Assembly: GCA_016125275.1 (NCBI GenBank)
Contig: WGMB01000011.1
Span: 219,996-283,995 of the forward strand
Length of the DNA: 64,000 nucleotides
Source of the DNA: Acidobacteriota bacterium
GTDB taxonomy: Bacteria > Acidobacteriota > Terriglobia > Bryobacterales > UBA6623
Direction: 5' to 3'
In this document: piece by piece, positions 42,482-51,596 of the stretch
Layout: the number at the start of each line of letters is the position of its first letter
Numbering within the stretch: position 1 is the first letter of the stretch
Notes under the pieces: model-generated
Seen by the model: the letters and a program-made list of their open reading frames with translations, nothing else
The model's database searches: none
Told to the model about the DNA's origin: nothing
Made by a program: the position numbers and the translations under genes

Positions 42482-42494
42482 TGATATTATCAAT
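42480..42494. promoter_or_regulatory. Palindrome ATTGAT-ATT-ATCAAT over the oxyR start, candidate OxyR site
   Basis: A perfect 6-bp inverted repeat with a 3-bp spacer lies in the 90-bp divergent promoter region and includes part of the oxyR start codon. It has the A/T-rich dyad expected of LysR sites (T-N11-A). The katA start lies 77 bp further on, at suitable distance for activation. Confidence 0.55.
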
Positions 42495-42571
42495 CACATC
42501 CGTAGAAACAATTCATTTTACAACGAAGTCAAGGTCGCCCAGAATTCGAAGAAAGGAGACGCCAACATCCC

Positions 42572-44026
42572 ATGAGCGACCACAAGCCACCCACACTCAC
42601 CACTTCCGCCGGCATCCCCGTCGGCGACAACCAGAACAGCCTCAGCGCCGGCCCCCGCGGCCCCTTGCTGGTCCAGGACTGGCAACTATTCGAGAAGCAC
42701 GCCCACTTCAACCGCGAACGCATCCCCGAGCGCGTGGTTCACGCCAAAGGGTCCGGCGCGTTCGGCACATTCACCGTCACCGGAGACATCACCCACTACA
42801 CCAAGGCCAAGCTGTTCTCCGAAGTCGGCAAGCAGACGCCGCTGCTGGTCCGCTTCTCGACCGTGGCCGGCGAACGCGGCGCAGCCGACGCCGAGCGCGA
42901 CGTGCGGGGCTTCGCCGTCAAGTTCTACACCGAGGAAGGCAACTGGGACCTGGTCGGCAACAACACGCCGGTCTTCTTCGTCCGAGACCCCTACAAGTTC
43001 CCCGACTTCATCCATACCCAGAAGCGCGACCCGCGCACGAACCTGCGCAACCCGATCGCCATGTGGGACTTCTGGTCGCTGTCGCCGGAGTCCCTGCACC
43101 AGGTCACCATCCTGTTCTCGGACCGCGGCATCCCGCGCAGCTACCGCCACATGAACGGCTACGGCTCGCACACCATGAGCTTGATCAATCACGCCGGGGA
43201 GCGCTTCTGGGTCAAGTTCCACTTCAAGACCAACCAGGGCATTCAGACCTTCACCGACGAAGAAGCCGCCCAACTGGTCGGACAGGACCGGGAGAGCCAC
43301 CAGCGAGATCTGTTTGACGCGATCGAGGCCGGGGACTTCCCGTCGTGGACGCTGAAAGTGCAGGTGATGCCCGAGGCCGACGCCGCCCGGACGCCCTACA
43401 ATCCGTTCGACCTGACCAAGGTCTGGCCGCACGCCGACTATCCCTTGATCGAGGTCGGCCAGATGCGCCTGGACCGTAACCCGGAGAACTACCACGCCGA
43501 AGTGGAGCAGTCCGGCTTCTCGCCCGCCAACGTCCCCCCGGGGATCGGCCACAGCCCGGACAAGATGCTGCAGTTCCGCATCGTCTCCTACGGCGACGCG
43601 CATCGCTACCGCCTGGGGGTGAACTACGAGCATCTGCCCGTCAATGCGCCCAAGTGCCCCATGCACAGCTATCACCGCGACGGCGCCATGCGCTTCGACG
43701 GCAACGGCGGCGGCTCGGTCAACTACGAGCCCAACAGCTTCGGCGGCCCGCGCCAGGACGCCCGCTTTCAGGAACCGCCGCTCGCGCTCGACGGCCCCGT
43801 GGACCGCTACGACCACCGCGAAGGCAACGACGACTACTCGCAGGCCGGCGCATTGTTCCGCCTGCTCGACCCCGACCATCAGCAGCGGCTGTGCCGGCGG
43901 CTCGCCGAGGCGATGAGTTCGGTCCCGCGGGAGATCCAGCAGCGCCAGGTCGAGCACTTCCGCCAGGCCGACCCAGCCTACGGGGAAGGCGTCGAACAAG
44001 CCCTGGGTCTGCTCGCCACAGCTTGA
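42572..44026 (+). CDS. katA: Monofunctional heme catalase, small-subunit clade
   Basis: A 484-residue catalase converting hydrogen peroxide to water and oxygen. Distal His57 ([11 protein letters not shown]), Asn130/131 (VGNNTPVFF) and the heme ligand Tyr340 ([10 protein letters not shown]) are all present. The length fits clade 3. No signal peptide. AAAGGAG precedes ATG 42572. It is divergent from oxyR and ends exactly next to the convergent gene at 44027. Confidence 0.97.
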   Translation: MSDHKPPTLTTSAGIPVGDNQNSLSAGPRGPLLVQDWQLFEKHAHFNRERIPERVVHAKGSGAFGTFTVTGDITHYTKAKLFSEVGKQTPLLVRFSTVAGERGAADAERDVRGFAVKFYTEEGNWDLVGNNTPVFFVRDPYKFPDFIHTQKRDPRTNLRNPIAMWDFWSLSPESLHQVTILFSDRGIPRSYRHMNGYGSHTMSLINHAGERFWVKFHFKTNQGIQTFTDEEAAQLVGQDRESHQRDLFDAIEAGDFPSWTLKVQVMPEADAARTPYNPFDLTKVWPHADYPLIEVGQMRLDRNPENYHAEVEQSGFSPANVPPGIGHSPDKMLQFRIVSYGDAHRYRLGVNYEHLPVNAPKCPMHSYHRDGAMRFDGNGGGSVNYEPNSFGGPRQDARFQEPPLALDGPVDRYDHREGNDDYSQAGALFRLLDPDHQQRLCRRLAEAMSSVPREIQQRQVEHFRQADPAYGEGVEQALGLLATA

Positions 44027-44782
44027 CTACAGCTCCAACCGTCCGCGGTAGAGCATGTCCTTGAGCTTGAACTTGGCTTCGACGTCGACTTCGCCCGGCG
44101 TCATCTCGAACTGGACCGTCTTGTCGTCGAGGGAGATATCCTCGTCGCGCGGAAAGTACAGGATGACGCCGGGCGCGCCGGGGTGGGGCGTGATCTGGAT
44201 CTCGCGGGCGCGGATGGACGGCTTGCCCTTGCGCGTCAGACGGCAAGCTTGGCGCAGCTTTTCCGGGTTCTCGGCCAGCCAAGCCCCGGCGGCGGGCAGC
44301 GAGGTCAACGAGATCACGTAGTAGTCCGGCTGCCGGGCGAGCTGTTCGGCAGCGACGCGCCGCTCGGCCTCCGGGGCGCCGTCCAGCAGCCGCAGGGCCG
44401 CTTGCCGCATGGGCAGCGCGCTGCTCCAGCGCACCACCACGTCCTTGTCGCCGGAATCGAACTGCTGCTGGGCGTACCGGGAAACCAGCCAGCCGCCGCC
44501 CCAACCGCCGTTGGGAATGCTCATGCCGCCCGGCGTGCGCCGTCCGGCGCTGCCCGGCAAGCCCACGCCGCCGCCTGTGGTGGAGCCGCCGCCGGGGAAA
44601 CCAATGGCGCCGCCGCCGGTGGAGGCGTGCACCGAACCTTCCCGCGCCCAAGGCGAGTCGTTGAGGATCTCCTCCACCTGCGCGCTGGTCCAGGCCGAAT
44701 AGTCCGTCCCCTCCCAGAACGAGCCCGCATACAGCAGGGCCGCGGGCAGCAGGAACAGGGAAAGGCGGGCGGGCCGGCGCAT
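44027..44782 (-). CDS. Exported hypothetical protein, Gly-rich
   Basis: A 251-residue protein with a signal peptide (cleaved near residue 19), then FWEGTDYSAWTSAQVEEIL and NDSPWARE, followed by a Gly/Pro-rich stretch (about 55-95) and an acidic beta-rich C-terminus (VDVEAKFKLKDMLYRGRLEL). I recognise this arrangement only as a hypothetical family in acidobacteria. GAAGGG precedes ATG 44782. It is convergent with katA with no bases between stops, and lies 68 bp after the DUF3604 stop. Confidence 0.75.
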   Translation of the reverse strand: MRRPARLSLFLLPAALLYAGSFWEGTDYSAWTSAQVEEILNDSPWAREGSVHASTGGGAIGFPGGGSTTGGGVGLPGSAGRRTPGGMSIPNGGWGGGWLVSRYAQQQFDSGDKDVVVRWSSALPMRQAALRLLDGAPEAERRVAAEQLARQPDYYVISLTSLPAAGAWLAENPEKLRQACRLTRKGKPSIRAREIQITPHPGAPGVILYFPRDEDISLDDKTVQFEMTPGEVDVEAKFKLKDMLYRGRLEL

Positions 44783-44850
44783 CACCCTTCGGACGCGCGC
44801 CGGCCCCGAGCGGTGACGACGAAGTTGTGAAGCCTTTGTGAAATCGTGCG

Positions 44851-47184
44851 TTAGCGGACCGTCACGCGGTGCGGACTGGTCCAGCCCAAGTGGCCCTCGG
44901 CGACCTTGATGTTGCCGGGATAGTCCGGCGACTCGCCTTCGAGCTCCACGCGCCAGTAGTACCAATGGAAGCCCTGGCCCGGCTGATCCTCATAGCGCAA
45001 GTCCAACTGCAGTCCGTCGCCCGGGGCCGAGAAGATCTCGTCGCCGTCGCGCACCAGCACGGCCTTCACGATCTTCGCCTGCGGGGAGCGGGCATGCAGC
45101 GTCAGCTCCACCGGACCCGCAGCCTCCATGTCGGTTCCCATAAAGGCGCCGTTGGCGCGGGCGTCGAGCACCAGGCGCGAGCCGTTCGTGGCGTAGATGC
45201 GGTGCTCCTTCAGCGCTTGCAGCATGGCCGCCGGCGTCAGCTCCGGCGCCCAGAAACCCGTCAGCCCGCCGCCGACGCCGGGATTGCGGCGGTGGCCGTC
45301 GCTGGTGGCGGCAAAGCCCACCTTGAAGCCGGCGGAGAGGTCGGAGTGGATCTTGGCCGGATCGTTGATATAGACGCCCCAGCCGGCGGCCACCTCGATG
45401 TTGCCCTCGCAGGGCCGCCGCACCAGCCGAAAGGTCGGGTGCTGCGAATTCATCACGCCGCCGGCGGCTTCCACCATATCGCACAGCGCCTCGAAGTCGT
45501 CTTCCTCGGGATGACGGATCATCGGCGCCGTATCTCCGGCAAAGATGACGGTGCGGTGGTTGGCGTTGCCGTCGTCAGTGCGGTCGGACCACTCCCAGCC
45601 GGGCAGCGCCACAAAGCGGCCGGGCTCGGTGTATTTGCGGCTGAAGTAGACGGACAAGGCGTACTCGGAATCCGTCAGCACCTGGTTGCGGTAGGCGCCC
45701 TGGTCGTTGGCGTCGAGCCAGGAGGAGGCGTCGTTCTCCTGCATCACCACCACGTCGATTTTGGCCTTGTCGCGGGCGTAGTGCATCAGCTCGTCCACCT
45801 CGCCCTCGGCGTCGGCGGTGAGCGTCGTGTGGACGTGGAGGTCTCCCCAATAGAGAAAATGCTTCTTGCCGTCGATCTCGATCGAGGGACGGGAGCCGAC
45901 CTCGTAGCCCCAGTGGGGCAGCGGGAGGTCGATGGGTTGCCAGCCGGTGACGTCGAAGGGTTCGACGGGCTGGGCGTCCCCCAGCTCGGCCCGTTGGACG
46001 ACCAGATTGTGCGTCGGATCAAAGCCGGCGACCAGCAATTCAGCACCCGGCGTCGCGGCGTCGTATTGCACCAGACCGCTGTCGATCCGGACGGGCTGCG
46101 CGTCGGCGCGGTCCAGCGGCATGCCCAGCAGCGCGCCGGGATCGGTGCTACGCCCTTCCGAGGTCAACTTGCGCTCCCACAGCAGCCACGGCCGGCCGCT
46201 CTGCTCGATCAGCATCGGGCTCAGGCGATGCCCCGCAAAGCCCCAGATCGCAGTGACGGTCGGCTCCACGCGGCTCAGCAGGCTGTGCGCCAAGTCCGCC
46301 GCGACGCGCGGCTCGCTCCAGCGCCCGCCTTCGAGCGTCGCCACTTCGATCCGGTGGCGCTGGTCGATGGCGCCCTTACCCAGAACGCCGTCCTCGGCGA
46401 CCCAAGCTGCAACGAGGCGACCGTCGCCCAGCGCCAGCACGACCGCATCCATGGCATTGGAGTCGCCGGACAGCTTGGTCGGCGCACCGCCGTCCAGTTT
46501 CCGGGCGTAGACCGCGTAGTCGAGCCCCTCGTAGCAGTCCCACAAGACCCAGAGCTTTCCGCCGCGATCCGCCAGCGCCGGCCGGTAGCAGGGCTTTTCT
46601 TCCGGGGAGACGTGTTCGACGCGGCCGTCCTCGCGCCGCACGGCGATCCGTTGTGGCTGGACGGAGACGTCCTCCCAGGCCGTCAGCAAGCCAGCGCTCG
46701 TAACAACCGCGTCAGGCGTCAGGGCATCGCTCCCACGGGTGGACAGCAACTCCGTCGGTTCCCAAAACCCATCCTCCAGCCGCCGCCCCTCGATCCGCCA
46801 AACCCCGTCCCGGCGGGTCTGCCAGACAGCCCAACCGGAATTGACGCCGTCCGCTACATACTGCGGCATCCAGTACACGCCGTCCTCGGGTGACAGAATC
46901 TGCGTCCGCGAGCGTTTGCCGTCGCGGAACGACGTCGTATAGAGCCGCTCGCGGTGGTTGGCGTACGTATTCCACACAAAGCGCACCGAACCGTCCGACT
47001 GCACGTCGAAGCTCGGCTGCGTGGGGAAGCCGTGGTGGTCCGGGTTGACGATCAGCGGACGCGGGATGTGCTGGGCGGTGGCGGTCAGGGCGAACGCCAG
47101 GCCTAGTGTTGCGATGAGAATGTTGGACGGACAGGAATGTCCGTCCCCACTGAGGAACGAGCTACTCCAAGCTGTCTTTGCCAT
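44851..47184 (-). CDS. Exported DUF3604 protein (PHP-like metal-dependent fold)
   Basis: A 777-residue protein. The C-terminal half is the DUF3604 domain, with YWGDLHVHTTLTADAEG (HxH metal motif), GWEWSD, NSQHPTFR and ATSDGHRR, typical of PHP-type phosphoesterases. The N-terminal half has beta-propeller-like repeats (WAVWQTRRDG, WVLWDCYEG). Function is unknown. The ATG at 47184 lies within the upstream sialidase gene (23-bp overlap), and the leader includes SGDGHSCPS, encoded by a palindromic repeat; a hydrophobic signal segment (LIATLGLAFALTATAQ) follows. The true start may be later but no ATG, GTG or TTG fits. Confidence 0.82.
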   Translation of the reverse strand: MAKTAWSSSFLSGDGHSCPSNILIATLGLAFALTATAQHIPRPLIVNPDHHGFPTQPSFDVQSDGSVRFVWNTYANHRERLYTTSFRDGKRSRTQILSPEDGVYWMPQYVADGVNSGWAVWQTRRDGVWRIEGRRLEDGFWEPTELLSTRGSDALTPDAVVTSAGLLTAWEDVSVQPQRIAVRREDGRVEHVSPEEKPCYRPALADRGGKLWVLWDCYEGLDYAVYARKLDGGAPTKLSGDSNAMDAVVLALGDGRLVAAWVAEDGVLGKGAIDQRHRIEVATLEGGRWSEPRVAADLAHSLLSRVEPTVTAIWGFAGHRLSPMLIEQSGRPWLLWERKLTSEGRSTDPGALLGMPLDRADAQPVRIDSGLVQYDAATPGAELLVAGFDPTHNLVVQRAELGDAQPVEPFDVTGWQPIDLPLPHWGYEVGSRPSIEIDGKKHFLYWGDLHVHTTLTADAEGEVDELMHYARDKAKIDVVVMQENDASSWLDANDQGAYRNQVLTDSEYALSVYFSRKYTEPGRFVALPGWEWSDRTDDGNANHRTVIFAGDTAPMIRHPEEDDFEALCDMVEAAGGVMNSQHPTFRLVRRPCEGNIEVAAGWGVYINDPAKIHSDLSAGFKVGFAATSDGHRRNPGVGGGLTGFWAPELTPAAMLQALKEHRIYATNGSRLVLDARANGAFMGTDMEAAGPVELTLHARSPQAKIVKAVLVRDGDEIFSAPGDGLQLDLRYEDQPGQGFHWYYWRVELEGESPDYPGNIKVAEGHLGWTSPHRVTVR
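47125..47146. repeat. Palindromic dispersed repeat, copy 1
   Basis: GGACGGACA-GGAA-TGTCCGTCC has 9-bp perfect arms and a 4-nt loop. A second copy is at 57213-57234, sharing the 18-bp core GACGGACA...TGTCCGTC with GGAA in the loop. This copy is inside the DUF3604 reading frame. Confidence 0.75.
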
Positions 47185-48376
47185 CGGTCAGCCACTCCAG
47201 ATTGAACCGCGCCACGGTCAGGAAACCCGTATATGTGTCGCGCACGCCGTCCGGGCTCGCGCGCTCGTAGTACAGCAACACGGTCCCGTCCGGCAGCACG
47301 GCCAGATCGGAGTAGCCGCTCACGCCCGGCTCCACGGCCTTTACCACCGGCCAAGTATCCGCCTCGTCGTAGCTCAAATACACCGAGACGTTCTGGCGCT
47401 TCCAGTTGCCCTCAGGTTTTGCGGGGTCGCGCGGCTCGAAGCTCCGCGGGTTGGCGAACAGCACACGGTTGTGGTTGGCGCCGCCGAGCTTCGACGACAG
47501 ACGGATCGTCGAAGCCATGCAAACCGGCTCCACCAGCTCCGGGTGCAGCAGCGGCGTCGTCCAGCCGTGGGCGCCGTCGTCGGAATAGGAGTAGGCCCGC
47601 CGGTGCGGCGCCGATTCACTGCGGATGTTCAGCAGCACGCGCCCGTCGGCCAGCTCCAGCGGAATCGTCTCGCTCGGGTTCTGCAGGTAAGGATGCCGGG
47701 CCGCGATGTCGCCGCGCCGCCAAGTCTTGCCGTGGTCGTCGGAGTAGACCACCGAGACCTCCGAGGGCCGGTGCGCATGGCCGCCCGTGCCGTTCGACAT
47801 CCAGATCGGGACCAGCAGGCGTCCGTTCTGGAGCTGTATGCCGTGCGCCGGCCCGGTGGCGATCACGCGCCAGGGGTAGTCCTGCTTGAACTGCTCGAAG
47901 GTCGCGGTGATGTCCACCGGCTTGGAGAACGTCTTGCCGTCGTCGTCACTGTAGCTGTAATAGGCGCGGGCGTACTCCACGCAGAACAGCAGATGGACCC
48001 GGCCGGTCTCGCGGTCCACGATCGGGGCGGCGTTGTTGTAGGTCACCTCGCCGGGCTTGGCCAAGCCTTGCTCCAGGGCCACGGCGTTCTGCTGGATTTT
48101 TCCCTCCACCTGGACGGCAACGTGCTGCGGCTCCCAGCTCTTGCCGCCGTCGGTGGAGCGGCGGAGCATGATGTCGATCGGCCCCCAGTCGCCGCCGGTG
48201 TTCTTGCGGGCTTCGGCAAAGGCCAGCACGGTCCCCTGGGTCGTGACCACGATGGCGGGGATGCGGTAGTGGGCGTAGCCCCCCGTGCCGGCCTGGAACA
48301 CATCGACCTTTTCAAACAGGGGCGCAGCCGCCGCCGAGGCCGCCAGCAGCAGCCCGAACCAGAAAGAGCGAATCAT
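47162..48376 (-). CDS. Exo-sialidase-like six-bladed propeller protein
   Basis: A 404-residue exported protein. The signal peptide ends near residue 18. The RIP motif (YRIPAIV) and Asp-box repeats STDGGKSW, SDDDGKTF and SDDHGKTW mark a sialidase-fold hydrolase. It would remove terminal sugars from exported glycans, although many such proteins have other substrates. ATG 48376 is used; the longer upstream frame lacks a signal. It precedes and slightly overlaps the DUF3604 gene. Confidence 0.87.
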   Translation of the reverse strand: MIRSFWFGLLLAASAAAAPLFEKVDVFQAGTGGYAHYRIPAIVVTTQGTVLAFAEARKNTGGDWGPIDIMLRRSTDGGKSWEPQHVAVQVEGKIQQNAVALEQGLAKPGEVTYNNAAPIVDRETGRVHLLFCVEYARAYYSYSDDDGKTFSKPVDITATFEQFKQDYPWRVIATGPAHGIQLQNGRLLVPIWMSNGTGGHAHRPSEVSVVYSDDHGKTWRRGDIAARHPYLQNPSETIPLELADGRVLLNIRSESAPHRRAYSYSDDGAHGWTTPLLHPELVEPVCMASTIRLSSKLGGANHNRVLFANPRSFEPRDPAKPEGNWKRQNVSVYLSYDEADTWPVVKAVEPGVSGYSDLAVLPDGTVLLYYERASPDGVRDTYTGFLTVARFNLEWLTDGKDSLE

Positions 48377-48420
48377 GGCGCCGCTATTGTAGCGATCCGG
48401 GAGGGGTCCGGAGCCCGTTT

Positions 48421-49428
48421 CTACAGCGGCTGGGCGTGCTCTTGGATGTACTTGTCGAGGCTCGACTCGCCCGGTCCCACGTAGTGGTAGGCCTCGGCCC
48501 ACTCGAGGCCGTTCTGCTGGCCGATGGCGCGGTCCCGCGACAGCGCGAAGTGCTTGGTGTATTCGCGGTTGGCGGTCTCGTCGTCATTGCCCAACAACGG
48601 CAGCTTCTTGCCCTGGGCCGCGAGCCGTTCCCGCAGCACCGCGCCGCGGTCGCCCGCCGGGCCCTGCGTCACGTTGGCCATGTTGGCGTAGGCTTTCTTG
48701 TCGATGAAGTCGGAGATGTCGACCACGCGGTTCACGAGCTGCGGCCCGCGCGCGAAGTAGTAGGCCTCGTTCGGGCCGTGGTTGGTCAGCCCGGCCTTGA
48801 AGTGCTCCGGGTAGTCCCACTCGGACTTCGACATCCAGAAAGCGGACTCGGCCGCGCGGGCGGTCACGTAGTGGTCCGGGTTGCGCTCGTAGAGGCCCGA
48901 GGGGTCGTAGACGAACAGCGTGTCGATCTTATAGAGGCGGAACAGGAAGATCAGCCGGGCGCGCATCTCGATGATGGGCCAGGCGTCCATGTTGTGGTTC
49001 GGGTAGTTGAGGAAGAGGGACTCCTTCAAACCCAGGCGCCGGCCGACCTCCATGGTGTCCTTCTCGTTGGCGAGCACGATCTCGCCGATGGTGGAGTCGC
49101 CCTTGGTGGTCTGGGAGAGCTTGGAGTTGAGGTTGCCGGCCATCGAGTCGTCGGACATGGTGATGAGGATGCCCTCATAGCCCTCGTCGATGAGCTTCAG
49201 GATGGTTCCGCCGGCGAAGATCGGGATGTCGTCGCAGTGCGGCTGGATGGCGGCCAACATCTTTCCTTTGTGAGGCTTGCCGGAGACCCGCCGCTCGATG
49301 ATTTTCTCTACGCGGTAGGAGACGCTCTCCTCGCCGCCGCCGGAGGGCTCGCTCGGCGCTTGTGGGGGCGCGGCCGCCGCCGCCAGAGAGCCCGCAAAGG
49401 AGTTGGAGAGGAAGTCCCGACGCTGCAT
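48421..49428 (-). CDS. PIG-L family deacetylase
   Basis: A 335-residue zinc-dependent N-acetyl sugar deacetylase. The zinc motif PHCDD has His64 and Asp66/67, and NPDHYVTA gives the second histidine. The N-terminus MQRRDFLSNSFAGSLAAAAA has a twin-arginine-like start, so Tat export is likely. Sugar substrate unknown. It lies 44 bp upstream of the sialidase gene on the same strand, so a glycan-related pair is plausible. Confidence 0.87.
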   Translation of the reverse strand: MQRRDFLSNSFAGSLAAAAAPPQAPSEPSGGGEESVSYRVEKIIERRVSGKPHKGKMLAAIQPHCDDIPIFAGGTILKLIDEGYEGILITMSDDSMAGNLNSKLSQTTKGDSTIGEIVLANEKDTMEVGRRLGLKESLFLNYPNHNMDAWPIIEMRARLIFLFRLYKIDTLFVYDPSGLYERNPDHYVTARAAESAFWMSKSEWDYPEHFKAGLTNHGPNEAYYFARGPQLVNRVVDISDFIDKKAYANMANVTQGPAGDRGAVLRERLAAQGKKLPLLGNDDETANREYTKHFALSRDRAIGQQNGLEWAEAYHYVGPGESSLDKYIQEHAQPL

Positions 49429-49546
49429 CTGGGCATTGTACGCTGAAATGCACTCGCAGCGGAGAATCGAGAATCAACGAGGGGCGACGAGCTAGGCCGC
49501 GCCAGCCGCGAGACAGCGAACTTGAAAGCGGCTGAAGTTAGCGCAG

Positions 49547-49690
49547 ATGACGGTCACGCTCAGCCCGCCAGTCGGCCCGGGGCCTCTATGGGAAGAGCTG
49601 GCTTCGAGCATGGCCGGCCTCGATGAAGAGATCCCGTCCGACGGGGCGCGCGAGCACGACCACTACATTTACGGGTCGCCCAAGCCCTGA
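49547..49690 (+). CDS. Small ORF resembling the C-terminus of a PIN-toxin-associated antitoxin
   Basis: A 47-residue frame starting MTVTLSPPVGPGPLWEEL and ending EHDHYIYGSPKP. The HDHYIYG ending resembles, from memory, the tails of small antitoxins paired with VapC-like toxins. No toxin gene follows; the next sequence is the 3' end of an ABC permease on the other strand. No ribosome site is evident. It may be a real small protein or a fragment of a lost toxin-antitoxin pair. No other gene is seen in the rest of the 268-bp gap. Confidence 0.45.
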   Translation: MTVTLSPPVGPGPLWEELASSMAGLDEEIPSDGAREHDHYIYGSPKP

Positions 49691-49696
49691 TTCCAA

Positions 49697-50512
49697 CTAC
49701 CCCCCCTGGATCGTCGTCTCACGGGCCATCCAGCCCCAGAACCAGCTCCCGGCCCACAGCAGCGCCGCCGCCCAGGCCCACTCCGCCGCCAGGGCCGTCC
49801 ACAGCTCGGCGCCGTTCAGCTTGCCCAGGTAGATCCGCAGCGGCGTGTACGCCACATGCTCGAACGGCAGCCAAGCCAGCACGCTCTGCAGAGCCGGAGG
49901 AAACATCGTCATCGGCAGCAGTAGGCCCGACAGCAGCTCCTGCACATAGAACTTCGCCCGCAGCAGCCCCAGGATCGACTTCATCTCCAGCGCAAACGCC
50001 CCGACGATGAAGTTCAGCGCCCCCGACAACACCACGCTGCCCGCCAGCGACGCCAGGAAAGCCGCCGCGTGCAACGGGCTCGCCGGCGCCTGCAGCGGAA
50101 AGATCAGCGCCACGATCACCGCCGTCGGCGCGGTCAGCAGCACCAGCCGGAAGGCCGCCTCGCCCAGCGATTGCCCCAAGTAGCGGGCCAGCACCGTTGT
50201 TGGCTTCAGCATCGTTAGGATGATGTTGCCGCTCTGCACGTCGGTGGCGATGTTGGCGTCGATGTTGTTGAAATAGACCGACCGGATCACCCACCCGACG
50301 GCCACGTAGGTCACCATCTCGGCAAAGTCGAACCCCTGCGCGAAGTTCGCGTCCGCCGCGTACAGAGCCTTCCAGATGAAGTAGTAGACCGTCACGTTGA
50401 TCAGGTACGTGACGATGCCGGTGTAGTAGCGCAGCCGGAAGGCCAGGATGTTGACGAAGCCGATGCGCGCGAACTCGCCGTAGTGGCGAGCCGTCTGAGC
50501 GACGGCGCTCAT
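49697..50512 (-). CDS. ABC-2 type permease
   Basis: A 271-residue inner-membrane protein with about six helices and a DVQSGNIILTMLKPT segment typical of ABC-2 exporters of the YadH/DUF990 branch. It overlaps the ATPase gene by four bases (ATGA). Members of this branch often occur as two permeases; here only one follows the ATPase, so it would act as a homodimer or has lost a partner. Substrate unknown. Confidence 0.9.
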   Translation of the reverse strand: MSAVAQTARHYGEFARIGFVNILAFRLRYYTGIVTYLINVTVYYFIWKALYAADANFAQGFDFAEMVTYVAVGWVIRSVYFNNIDANIATDVQSGNIILTMLKPTTVLARYLGQSLGEAAFRLVLLTAPTAVIVALIFPLQAPASPLHAAAFLASLAGSVVLSGALNFIVGAFALEMKSILGLLRAKFYVQELLSGLLLPMTMFPPALQSVLAWLPFEHVAYTPLRIYLGKLNGAELWTALAAEWAWAAALLWAGSWFWGWMARETTIQGG

Positions 50513-51537
50513 CGCGTGCGCGCCTTGTCCAGGGAGGGGATCGCGCCGCCGGTGTAGATCCGCCGGATGATCGTCTCGATCGACTCCTCTTCAATGGCGA
50601 TGTCGCGCACGTCGACGGCGGCCACCACTTGCCGGATCACCTCGCCCGGCGCGTACTGCTCGCGGTCGAACGAGGCCCGCCAGGTGAGCGGGTCGGTCTC
50701 CTCCAGCCGCACGCCTTCGAACTCCAGAGTCCGCAGAGGGGCGGCGTGCTCGGGGTCCTTGAGGTCGAAGCGCACCTGGGTCTCCCGCCAGAGCATGCCT
50801 TTCAGGCTGTGCAGCGGTCCGTCGAAGAGCACTCGGCCGTGGTCGATGATCATCAGCCGGTTGCAGAGCTGCTCAATGTCCGCCAAGTCGTGCGTGGTGA
50901 GCAACATGGTCGTGCCGAGCCCGGCGTTGATCTCCTGCAGAAAGCGCCGAATGCTCTCCTTCGCCAGCAGGTCGAGTCCGATGGTCGGCTCGTCCAGAAA
51001 CACCAGCGGAGGATTGTGCAGCAGGGCCGCCGCCATGTCGCAACGCATCCGCTCGCCCAGGCTCAGCTTGCGGACCGGCTGGTTGAGGTAGCGATTGAGC
51101 TCCAGGATTTCGTCGAAGCGCTTCATCCGCGCCTTGTAGTCGGCATCGGAGATCTCGTAGATCTGCTTGAGCAGCCGGAAAGACTCGACGACTGCAATAT
51201 CCCACCAGAGCTGCGTCCGCTGACCGAACACGGCGCCGATCGTCCGCGTATAGGCCATGCGGTCGCGGTAGGGGTCGAAGCCGTTGACGCGAGCACTGCC
51301 GGAGGTGGGCGTCAGGATGCCGGTGAGCATCTTGACCGAGGTGGACTTCCCCGCCCCGTTCGGGCCGATGTAGCCCACCATCTCGCCGGGTTCGACGGTA
51401 AAGGAGACGTCGTCCACGGCGCGCAACGTGGTCGCTTCGCGCTGGAACAGGTCGCGGACCGCGCCCCACGCCCCCTCGCGCCGCTTGTAGCCGCGGAACT
51501 CCTTGACCAGGTGCGAGGCTTCAACGCGTCCCAGCAT
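50509..51537 (-). CDS. ABC transporter ATPase
   Basis: A 342-residue ATPase. Walker A GPNGAGKST, signature LSLGERMRCD and Walker B LVFLDEPT are intact, followed by THDLADIEQL. The C-terminal 90 residues form an extra regulatory region (LEETDPLTWRASFDRE). It energises the adjacent ABC-2 permease. The start ATG 51537 lacks a strong ribosome site. Confidence 0.94.
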   Translation of the reverse strand: MLGRVEASHLVKEFRGYKRREGAWGAVRDLFQREATTLRAVDDVSFTVEPGEMVGYIGPNGAGKSTSVKMLTGILTPTSGSARVNGFDPYRDRMAYTRTIGAVFGQRTQLWWDIAVVESFRLLKQIYEISDADYKARMKRFDEILELNRYLNQPVRKLSLGERMRCDMAAALLHNPPLVFLDEPTIGLDLLAKESIRRFLQEINAGLGTTMLLTTHDLADIEQLCNRLMIIDHGRVLFDGPLHSLKGMLWRETQVRFDLKDPEHAAPLRTLEFEGVRLEETDPLTWRASFDREQYAPGEVIRQVVAAVDVRDIAIEEESIETIIRRIYTGGAIPSLDKARTR

Positions 51538-51596
51538 CCGAGCGTTTATTGTAGACGTGAACCGTGAGCCGTGAGGCCGTGAACAGCCCCGCGGAT

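Noticed and set aside
44869..46893. 674-codon plus-strand frame opposite the DUF3604 gene
   Set aside because: Antisense shadow; composition is typical of codon-biased complement.
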